A DNA stretch of 64,000 nt from positions 31,949,176 to 32,013,175 of the forward strand of contig CM049311.1 in the NCBI GenBank assembly GCA_026874595.1. Reading direction: 5' to 3'. The notes beneath the pieces are model-generated. The model had not been told where the DNA came from. It ran no database searches and saw only the letters and a list, made by a program, of their open reading frames with translations. Below, in pieces: positions 49,201 to 60,300 of this stretch. The translations under genes were made by a program, and so were the position numbers. How positions within the stretch are numbered: the first letter of the stretch is position 1; each line of letters starts with the position of its first letter. The DNA is from Sipunculus nudus (lineage: Eukaryota > Annelida > Sipuncula > Golfingiida > Sipunculidae).

Positions 49201-51007
49201 TTTGTCACAGTTCACTCGGGACAACTGCCTTTCTCACCTAAGCCTGGTCAGCCCAATGCATCAGACTCAAGGTAAGTATTTGATATTTTGACCTGTCTAT
49301 GTGTCTTTGATGGCTTTCTCGTTAACAAGACAGGTGTCGCCACCTAAAATGACTTTTACACAGTGTATGTGCCTGCTTATTTCTACAGAGGAATTTGATT
49401 TATCAGCCTGAAATTGGACATATGTCTTTATCTCTGATAGCTTCGTTGTATACAGGACTGGTGGTGCCAGCTACAATCATTTTTGTGTTGTGTGCACCCA
49501 TGCAAAAATTACAGCAGTGATGTTTGTGTAATTGTTTCTTATTCAAAATGTTTAGTACTTGCATTGTTCATATACATGAGAAGTAATGGTCCAGCATTGA
49601 AGCATTATACCTGGTGTATTACCCAATGCACAGAGGCCCATAGGCCTGTAGGCCTTGTTTTAATTGTATAAGGATAGGTTGGGTTCATTGATTTTTGGTA
49701 GAGTAATAGAAAGCTAAGGTTGGTCTTGAGGCCATTAGATTTAACCTATTTCAAATTGAGAGCTGTAATAGTTTCCTTCTACAAAACTGTTGTTTTAATT
49801 TATGTAACATTGCACAAAAGGTATAATGCCAATCTAATAGTATAAACAATTAAACTACTTGTATTGTAGAAATGACCGATCGTTTATGATAGAAAACACT
49901 GAATTATATAAGAGTATTAAGTCTTCAATAAATCATTCCGGTAGGACCTATAATTTTTATCGGGGAATTTGTACCAATTAACACTGCAATTAACAGAGGA
50001 CTTTTATCACCGTCTGAACTGAAATGGTGAGAAAATTTATAAAAAATAAAAAAAAAAACAACTTATGATTAACCAATTTACAGTCGCATGAATCGTTATT
50101 GGTGAGCGATATTCTTTTCTAGAACAGGCTATATATACCAATATATACTGATCCCACCAATGCCTTCCAATGTCCTTCGGAACAGACTTTGTGGATTCTC
50201 TGTTTACGTCTGAATTGACCTTGTTTTGGGCCAAATATCAGCCACAAATAGGCCTAACGATTCTAGCGACTGTTACCAATTATAAAAATCGTAGATAAAT
50301 AAAAACACTTTTGATTAACCAGTTATACACATCCCAGATAAATCTCACAGAAGCGGATCCAGGGGAGGGGTCCAGGTGACTTCTTTATTAAATAACAGTG
50401 CTACTTCATCAGGTATGCTGTTTATCTATTCCTAGGTAAGAGCTAGAGATCGAAAAGGTATGGAAATGCAATAATTAAAATTAATTGATTATTTCATGCC
50501 CGATTCGATTATTGAATAATGACTGGCTTTGATTAAACTTGAACAAAAGTTTGTTTTGTGTCAATTTTCAAATTTCACAGTTTAAAAACTTAATTCCATA
50601 TGTGTGTATGATCTGAAAATTTAGTCAACAGTGATAGGTCATGGTCAAAGGAGGACAACTTATTTGAGTGAATTTACATTACCGTGATAATTTTACAAAC
50701 TCCTGATCTTATTTCTGGTGAATACTTAAAATGTAAATTAAAAACATTTATTTTCTTTAAAAAAAAATTACTAGCATCAACAGTTATTACAATTTACATA
50801 ATTGAGTAAATATCTTTCCTGCTGTTTTAACTTAACACATTATTCCCCAACTTCTATCAATTACACGTATTGACCTAATTCCCCCATGTGCACAGAGAAA
50901 ACATATTTGAGAGCCTTTTTGTGAACTATTAAGGCTATAAAATCAGTGATTTTGATATTAGGCCACCTTGAAGTGTAACAAAGTTGCAATGGAAATTGAA
51001 AGTTTTT
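49201..51007. other. Intergenic DNA, little recognised
   Basis: AT-rich. Fragments such as ACAGGTGTCGCCACCTAAAA (49331) and ACTGGTGGTGCCAGC (49456) suggest decayed relatives of the nearby Helitron-like units up to about 49500. I see nothing from there to 51007. Confidence 0.4.
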
Positions 51008-51512
51008 TTAAAGGTATCCAATCACCTATATAGCATGTTGAGTTAACCCGAAAAATAGCATCTTCCCTTTAAAATAAATAAGTACCTGCCATAATATTGC
51101 CCTGAAACCATTTGCTTTCTTCTGTAAACGAATGTTAAAAACAGTGGACCGGGCGCGATGACAGGTTACACATAAACATAGCGCGTGGGGCCGTGTGCAT
51201 CACTGAGCCAAAACACGTGTCAATCAAGAGATGCCCTGACTGACTTGGCCATAGACATGTTATACATGTCTTTGCTTGCTGAAAAACCGCGTGTTGTCCC
51301 TCTTAATCAGAACTACGGTCACGCGGCCTTGTTATGGTAAACAGACTGTGTTTACCAACAAGCAGAGCCATAACATGGTGTCAAACAGCCGTATGCAAGG
51401 AAATGAGACCGCGTGCTGGGATGGTTTTGCTGGGAAACATTTGTTTAAAGAAAAACTGAACTGATATTGTGAAAGAATAGGTATAATTTAGCTTCTGGTT
51501 ATGTTCCTTTAA
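51008..51512 (-). mobile_element. MITE family (AAAGGGACATAAT type), copy 2
   Basis: On the minus strand it reads AAAGGAACATAACC..., GAAGCTAAATTATACC, AAAACCATCCCAGCACGCGG, CATACGGCTGTTTGACACCA, GTAAACACAGTCTGTTTACC, CAAGGCCGCGTGAC and finally AACTCAACATGC...GATTGGATACCTTTAAA. It matches 57869-58373 in order. Confidence 0.78.
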
Positions 51513-51604
51513 TAATTTCTAGGAGGAGCAGGGTCACAATGATCTAGTTTTAGGTATATGGTAATACCTAGTAGTTTGTATGTCCAACTAACTGTATGCA
51601 CAGT

Positions 51605-51690
51605 TGCAGGTCTGAAACTAAATAACAGTTTTTATTTGTCTGAAACTATATAACAGTTTTGATTTTCTGAAACTATATAACAGTTTTGAT
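51605..51690 (+). repeat. Short tandem repeat (TCTGAAACTATATAACAGTT)x3
   Basis: Three near-identical units, separated by TTGATTT or TTTATTTG, of about 30 bp each. Confidence 0.85.
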
Positions 51691-52123
51691 TTTATATATA
51701 AATATATAACCTCCATATACAAAACCATCAGGTATATATATCTTGGGTACAGACAAAAGTCAACGTGGACGAAAGACCCCCACCCCCTTCACAATACTCC
51801 CTAACTTAATGATAAAAAGGACAAAATCCCCCCCCCCCCTGAAAAAAATTCATTCTTTATTTCCTCCATTCTACATGAAGATTTCAAATCTAATAATGTT
51901 GAAATACCTGAGCTAGATCATGAACCAACAACAACAATTCACGCTTTCCAAAGTCATCAAGCACACCAGGTCATGTGAAACTATCCCCATGGGAGTGGTT
52001 TCCTTATTATCAGACATTTAAAACCATTTGTGTTTCTACTAGTGCAAGTTCTAGCAACTTTAATTATGAATTAAATTATAAATTACTGATTATCATTATT
52101 TTCATAACTTTACTAGTGTAGTT

Positions 52124-52965
52124 TGTTACAGATGTCTCTTTTTGTGCAGCGCTAGCATTGGCCGTTGCTATGGCGGCATAGCCCGGCCCACGCGTAGGGT
52201 CTGACGTGTAAACAGCAGTCATGCTAGTCTGGGGCTTTCTCGCCTGGCCGAGCCGGCTCGGCCCCCGTGTGAACCCTGATATGTAGATAAACAGCGTTCG
52301 TTGTTCTAGTTGTTTCCTGTAACGTGTGTACTATTGGGTTCTTTGGATTGTTCGAGAAATGGAAAGTTCTCGGCTTGAGGTGAAAAGTTATAAATAAGGG
52401 GCTGGGTTTTCGAGCCGATAGGGAGGAGATATATATTCCAGCGGACACAGAAGAGTGTAAGTCAGTTGTGGACATTTTCCGATAATTGCGGCAGTTATAG
52501 CTTTTCTTCGAATTTGTAACGTATTTTATCTATTCTTCAGTTTGCCTTTGGGATCACTATCAGAATTTCACTTTTGGATAACAACAAATTGATTTTGTGA
52601 TTGAACTGGACTGTTATTCTCTGAGAAGGTTTATGTGAACTGTTCATCTGGATTATATGCTTTAAGGGACTTGTTGTCGCTGTGACATTGGTGGTATCCA
52701 GGTACTGTACACTTTGTTTATATACTTGTATTGATTGACTGTTGTACTGTTGTTATACTGTGTAATTGTATTGATTTTCTATTGTTATGTTAGGATTTTT
52801 AAGAATAAATTATCATTATTTGTTAACAAAAAAACACTGACTTCTTTATTCATCCCTCTAGACATTTCACGCTGCCTAGTGTTACAGAATCTGATTTTTT
52901 TATCTCCATTATAAAATTTATGTTCGTTACGCATACGTGATCTGTTGATATTAGGTTCCGTAACA
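52124..52965 (+). mobile_element. Probable solo LTR, 842 bp
   Basis: Starts TGTTACAG and ends CCGTAACA, giving TGTTAC/GTAACA inverted tips, with AGTT on both sides (52120-52123 and 52966-52969). In LTR order it has a TATA box (TTATAAATAAGG, about 52388) and an AATAAA (about 52804). It is locally GC-rich compared with its surroundings and has no coding region. The right boundary is less certain than the left. Confidence 0.58.
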
Positions 52966-53280
52966 AGTTTATGTAATTATGTGAAGTATACATTGATATT
53001 GCTTATGTATATTAAACCAAAATTATAAAATATATAGTAAATTTGAATTTTTAGTTGTTTTGTATAAGTAATTATAGGTATCAACTACGTATAACAATTA
53101 TCCTACACAAATGCAAGCATTCGTGAATGCTGAGAAAATCATACAATTTTCCACACACAAAACCTCCATCAGGTCACAATTGTAATACTGCCTGGGAAGA
53201 CTATAGTTTTGTGTTTGATTTGCAAAGATATATGGAGTTAATGTATATATTTTTATTACCAGAATACACATGCAGTCTGA

Positions 53281-53283
<3 letters not shown>

Positions 53284-53352
<69 letters not shown>
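53284..53352. repeat. (TA)n microsatellite
   Basis: About 34 uninterrupted TA units, 415 bp before the NHLRC2 start codon. Confidence 0.97.
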
Positions 53353-53356
<4 letters not shown>

Positions 53357-53766
53357 TGAGAGAATACCTCACTGATGGCCTTTTAAGTACCAGTAGGGTG
53401 GGAGGAGGACCCCAGAATTTTGTCCAAGATTTTTAATGGGTATGCATGTAGCGTCATATGGCCCCTTTTTTCATCCGCTGCCAGCTTTTTTTAGGGTATC
53501 AGACAAAATTTTGCGGCCTGGACACCCCCCTCCCCCTTTTTCGGACCTAGTGATAATTTTTTTAGGTTTTTCATTAGTCCTCCTTGGTTGGACCCCCCTT
53601 TTCCTGAACCCTGGATCCGCCCCTGTCTTAGACTTTAAGACCTCCGCCAACTTTTCAGTTGATCGGTAGAACGTTGTGAGTTGAAATGGACCGAATCAGT
53701 GAATACGGAATTCCCGGGAACTCCCCCAAAGTACAGGTCAAAGGTTAATGGGGAATCCCTGAGAGA

Positions 53767-53929
53767 ATGGCGGAAACCGTTGACGTGAGTGGTGTGAATG
53801 AGCGGAGTTTTACATTGACGGGGGAGCTGTCAGGAGTAGAGAATGAAACAGAAAGAAGACAAATTATACGCAGATACCTGGAGGACTCGAATGATCAACT
53901 CTTACCGATCTGTCCTGATTTCCCGACAG
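53767..53929 (+). CDS. NHLRC2: NHLRC2 exon 1
   Basis: Encodes residues 1-54 ([20 protein letters not shown]...) and one base of codon 55, with donor ACAG|GTAAAG. The [14 protein letters not shown] part aligns in position with the family's QEKDSLVYQYL helix. The sequence is otherwise poorly conserved, so the assignment rests on spacing, phase and the fit with exon 2. Confidence 0.8.
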
Positions 53930-56900
53930 GTAAAGTGACTGAATGTTGACTGTCCAGCTGAGCCAGAGGTGTGGTTTATCAACCAAAAGTGGCAAAACCA
54001 CGGGTTCCTGAGCTGAGCGCACCTGAAACTCGTTAAATAATAGGTCATATTACGCTCCGACTATGTGCACGCTCAATTAACCTGTTACAGCATTAAAGCT
54101 ATTTTGTCGAACCATGCCATGCAGCGAGACTCAAACGCCCAGTTTTGAGCTCCTGAGAGCCGTACTCGTGCTAAATAATAGGTCAAATTTTGCTTTCTCT
54201 GCATTCCTTCTTCATTGACCACATATGTAAGTTATGACATTATAAGACTATTTTATCAAAGCCATGTATGTGTTGTCAGAAAAACAGCAGCAGTCTGCGT
54301 GCATAGATCACAGGCTCATACAGACAGGCCCAATAGCTTTCTGGGCCAGCACGTAGCCACCAAGGGCAACTAAAATGTTAAATATATCTGAGAGTACATT
54401 TTAGTCACCAACCCATGTATACACTGGGAGTATGATCTGTGTCTATAAAAGGGAGAAAACCCATCCGTATCTCAGTATCTGATCTTTTAAGGACAAAATT
54501 CTGATATGATAAGCTAATTGCAAAAATTCTTAGTTTAAATATGTCTATAACCCTTAATAAACGGGCCACCCCTATGTATACATTATTACTGCTTTTGTCT
54601 TGGCGGTTTTGAGCAGTTCGACCTGTGTCTTCTTAGACCAAAATACACAATAACTAAGGTTAAATGCACTTACAGTTGCTAATATGATGCAGTTGTATTG
54701 AAAATAAGATACTTTTGCTATGGTGAAGAAGTGTAAAAGTCATCCCGTCTGTAAAACTGAAAATAAAACTGCCTTTACCAGAAAATACGATCGTATTGTG
54801 GTCAAACACCACTTAACTCTATATTTGGTAAGGCGACGAAACAGTTGTCTGTTAATGATGCAAGACGTTTCATTGGTGCAGGCGGCTAGTCTGGCACAGA
54901 GCCTCGTGAACACTGGTGAACAAATCCGACGGGGACACGGGGTGTCGGGTATGTTTGTCTGCGCCTGTGGCCTATGGCATGTGGGTTACTGGGCGGGTGA
55001 GCAGTTAGTCCAAAAAAAATGTCACAACATTGGTGCTGTGCAATTCTCACTGAGCTTGTATCCATTTTTCTAGCAAATGATACATGGCTAGGTTAAAATA
55101 GTCTTAATGTCATAAGAGGTCGATAAAGTGGGAAACACAGAGGGAGCAAAGTTCAACCTATTATTTAAAAGAGGTTTGAGAGCCTGTGTTGTCACATTTC
55201 ACATTGTTACATTGCCGGCACAACAGCCCAAGCACTGAAATTGAAAAGCATTTAGCTAAATACTACAGTAAATGTTTTTTCTCACTATTTACATTTGATA
55301 TTTCATAATTGTTGGCACAATTAATAAATTGCATACAAATGCTCTGAATGTTACCAATTAAGTTCTGCGTAATTGTTTATGAAGCTTAGAGAACAGTGAA
55401 GTGGCAGTCCCTGGCCCAGTCATACTATAAAGTAAAGGGGCCTATTTTACCTGTATGTTTTGTTATATCCACATGTTTATCAAATGGGGGCCCAACAAAA
55501 AGATCAAACACATTCAACAAGGACATCTAGCAGCAAGTCAGTTTAGCAAAAGGCACTTTTTAACTTTTGACTTTTCAACCTTTACACATATGCAACCAAC
55601 CCACCAGAATTAGTTTTCTGTACATTACTATTTCATCTGTCAACATTGGCACATGTAACATGTTAACAAACAGCTTGTGGATAAACAATGCTTATACACT
55701 GATCCAACACAGGAATTACTCATCAATATGTATAAAGGAACAGTTCATTAATATGTATGAAGGGTAAGCCAGAAGTCACATAAATTCTTCTAAAAAGGAA
55801 GGTGAAAAACTGACGCATATAAACACAATGATTGCTATTTTATCCAATGCCTGGTAGTAATTAGTGTATTGCATTGGTTTCATCTACACATTTATACAAT
55901 TCTACAATTATCTGTAAAAAATGACAGCTTTACAGTTTAGGTTTTGTATACTTTCATACAGTTGAAACTTGTTCTACAGAATGTGAGTGGTTCAACACAA
56001 GAGGCGCTTTATCACTGAGGAGAGATCTCCAGGGCAAGGTGGTTGTATTAGACTTCTTCACATACTGCTGTATCAACTGTATGCACATATTACCAGATCT
56101 TCATGCCCTGGAACAAAAATATACCATAGCTGATGGAGTGATAATTGTGGGGGTCCATTCAGCAAAGTTTGATAATGAAAAAGTGTCCTCGAACATCTTG
56201 AATGCCATTCTTAGGTATGACATCGCACACCCTGTGGTTAACGACAGCGAGGCTTGTTTGTGGCACCAGTTGGATGTACAGTGCTGGCCGACGTTGCTCA
56301 TCTTGAATCCAAATGGGCAGATTGTTCTCTCACTGGTCGGTGAAGGACATCGGCAGGTATTGTTAGATTTTGTTCAGGAGGCACTTCAGTTTTACCACGA
56401 AGATGTTGATCATCAAACTGTCAAGCTGGACTTGTACAAGAACCGCATGCCAAGATCATCTCTGTATTTCCCAGGAAAGATTGCAGCTGATTCAAGTGGA
56501 TCTCTGCTGGCTATTTCTGACACAGGACATCATCGAATCCTGATTGTTGACAGTCAGGGATTAGTACAGGTAAGGCTAAAATCATAAATGTGGCAGTTGA
56601 GAGGAATACATTAAGTCTCAGTTGAGTCAAGATAAAATCGTTTAGTAAAAAGCTCAGTTTTGTCACTATCAAACTATTATATATCCAGTATCAGGATCTT
56701 GCACACTTGGCAGAAAGCAAGTTTTCCATGTAATTTTTAGTTGTATAGACACTACACTAAGTCAGTTAGTGCCATGTAAATCTGACTTTACTGTCAGTCT
56801 TAAGATGTGCTGTGCACAGTTTGCATCTTTTCCATAACTTGTAATACAAAATGATTGTAAGGAAAATGACCCTCTAGAGTTCTAATTTTAATTCACTGTT

Positions 56901-57333
56901 TTATTTTAAATATTTGTAGACATTTTCATAAAATAGCGGATAGAACATAAAGGTAGACTTCAAAATGAAATTATTTTAATTTTTCTTCAGTCTGCGATTG
57001 GTGGAACAGCCCCAGGCTTTGCAGATGGAACTTTTGGAACAGCCCGCTTTATGGCTCCACAGGGTGTTGTGTGGAAGGACCAAGATCATGTTTATGTGGC
57101 AGACACAGAAAATCATGCCATCAGACTGGTACTATTAGGTTTATAAAGATTCTTATAAAAAATGTATTTTTCATAAGAAAATAATACCTTATTTGTCAGA
57201 CTAATATGGGATTGTGAATCTGTGAAATACCATGCTATACTGTTATGTAATGACTAATAGGCATTAATATGGGGGTGAAAGGGCTTGCTTTGAGTGGTGA
57301 CCCCAAGCATATAGAAAACTGTACTGCACTGGT

Positions 57334-57376
<43 letters not shown>

Positions 57377-60300
57377 CCTACTCAAATGATATTGATATTT
57401 ATAACTGGCAGGATGGGGAATTGTCCTTTGGCATATAGCTCATACATATAAAACTGAGTTTGTAGACATAAGATTTTTATTCAGGATATAAAAGCTATTC
57501 CTTATTTGTTGATTTAAAGCAGGTTGCAATAACATCAGAACTGGGAGTGTTCTTCAATGGTATCTTTGCTTTCACTGGACCAAAGTCATAGACATTCTAT
57601 GTCTGACTCGGCATGGGACTAATACATGAAGCTGATTTCCTTACCGTATGATATTACTGTAATAATCAATATTTCCTGAACTCTAAACTTAGCTGCTCTG
57701 ACAGATCTGAGTAAGCGTAATGGTTTTACGAATTACATGTTGACCCAATTTCGCAATGCAGTGTACAGCAAACCCCTATCCATGAATTAGTACATATAGA
57801 ATATACAGAGATATGGATGAAACCTATCAGACTGACAGACTCTATTTGTAGTGTATTTGAAGTTTTTGTTTAAAGGGACATAATCACGAGCTAAATTATA
57901 TCTATTTTTTCTCACTATCAGTTCAGTTTTGCTTGATACAAATGTTTCCAAGCAAAACCATCCCAGCATACGGTCTATTTTCCTCGCATACGGCTGTTTA
58001 ACACAATGTTATGGCTTTACGTGTTGGTAAACACAGTCTGTTTACCATAACAAGGCCGTGTGACTGGAGGTCCGATTAAGAAGGGCAACACGCTGTGTTT
58101 CAGCCAGCAGAAACATGTATTACATTTTTGGGCCAAGCAGATCGGGCATCTCCTGATTGATGTGTTTTGGCTCAGCGATGCACACGGCCGAATGGGCTGT
58201 GTTTATGTTGACACCTTTCAATGTTGCTTGGTCCACGGTTTTTAAAATTTGTTTACAGGAGAAAGCAAACGGTTTCAGGGCAATATTTTAGTAGGTACAT
58301 ATTTATTTAAAAGGAAAGAAGCTATTTTTCGTGATAACTCAACATGCTTTTTAGTTGATTGGGCCCCTTTAAGTACCATTATTTAAAATGCCCACTTCAT
58401 TACAATATCACTGTACAGAGCTAGCAACTTTGACAATCTTTATTAGTGAGGAATTTACACAAACAAATACAAGTTCCTCGCAGTATTTGGCTCTGTTTCA
58501 CCTGAGCTTTCCTTTATGAGGTTAGTAAAATTTAACAAGCAAGAAGGGAGATTTACCAGTTTACTGGCATTTACTGAGTTAAAATGGAATATATCTGGTA
58601 CATTTGGGCTATTTTAGGAAGTATGCAAACATATTTAATGGTTAGTCTGGTTTATTTCCAGTAACAATACACTAGTAGGCCTTTAGGCATTGGCAAACAC
58701 TATGAAAATATTTGTTTCCTCTTTAAAATTTTAGTGTCACTTTTGATATGACAATTTCTCCCACTCTGACATTATTGTAGAATCTGTTATCTCAGTTGGG
58801 GGGGGGGGACTTCAGCTTTAAGACTTCATGCTTAAGATTAAAATTTCAACCTTATTCTTTCCTAATAATTGCCATCAGTGCCTGCTTTTTCTGTACAGCC
58901 ACATGCATGTAATATGAGCATACATTGCATCGCTTTGATTTCAGATTGATCTAAGACAGGGTACAGTTGAGACAGTGGCAGGGACAGGGGAGCAGGGTAA
59001 AGACAGGACTGGGGGTAAACCAGGACCTCAACAGCCAATTAGCTCACCATGGGATCTAGCCCTCACCAGGTCTGTTGGTAAGTCATTGTGTAAAAGCTTG
59101 CATTAAACGTCTCACACACCTCGTACACTGCAGTCATCCCAGATCTCCTTTGGTGTAACTGCTGCTTCGTATTGCAAGATTATCTTGGTGAGAACAACAG
59201 GGTGCACACAGAGCAAAGAACTGTAATCAAGACTAATGAGAAAGTGGTATTGCATTGTGCATCCAGCTCCAAATTTTAAACCTGCGACATGTGCTCTAAT
59301 TGGTCTGATTTCACCAGGACACCCTCTCTCATCTGATTCTGGGCCCTGTGTCAGAAATGGTGTTTAAAATTCCAACCATCGATTGGCTGGCGGCTAAAGA
59401 TCAAAGAATCACAGAGTTATCAGAATTTGCGCTAGGCTTACCTGTCACTGTGCCCTTAATTCAGAGTAGAGGGGTGCACACTATTGAGACAATAAATATA
59501 TGATCACAAAAAGTAAATTGTCAAAGGACTGCCAAGAATTGGCTGTAAATAGGAGGTGCCCTAGTACAGAGGTGCCCGTAAGGAGAGTTTCCACAGTAGT
59601 CCTAAAAAAAGCTAATTTTTACTGATGATCTTGTCTGTGAAATTACAATCAATTTGAACAAAAGTTTTTATGCCCCCGCCACAAAGTGGCCGGGGCATAT
59701 AGTTTTACCCATGTCCATCATTCCGTCCTTCCGTCATTCCGAAATCAAACAGTTGTACGGACTTTTTTTCGCAATGCCTGCAGATATTGGCCTGATTTTT
59801 TGTGTGTGGGCAGATATAGACCAGTTACAGATCGAGTTCGCATTTCATCCCAGTTGACCTACTTTTGACCGTTTTACGGCTCCTAAACTTAGAAGATTTC
59901 ATGAAAAATAGAAATTTCATGACAAATACACATGTACAGACTTTTTTTCGCAATGCCTGTAGATATTGGCCTGATTTTTTGTGTGTGGGCAGATATAGAC
60001 CAGTTACAGATCGAGTTCGCGTTTCATCCCGGTTGACCTACTTTTGACCGTTTTACGGCTCCTAAACTTAGAAAATTTCATGAAAAATAGAAATTTCATG
60101 ACAAATACACATGTACAGACTTTTTTTCACAATGCCTGCAGATATTGGCCTGATTTTTGGTGTGTTGGCAGATATAGACCAGTTACAGATCGAGTTCGCG
60201 TTTCGTCCCGGTTGACCTCCTTTTGAACATTTTACGCCTCCTTAACTTAAAAAATTTCATGAAAAATAGAAATATTCATGACAGATACACATGTAGAGAC

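Noticed and set aside
53127-53375. 82-codon frame with YIYIYI repeats
   Set aside because: It is a translation of the (TA)n microsatellite.
59686-60226. Three 60-codon frames spaced 179 bp apart
   Set aside because: They are repeat translations of the internal minisatellite of the Helitron-like element, not a gene family.
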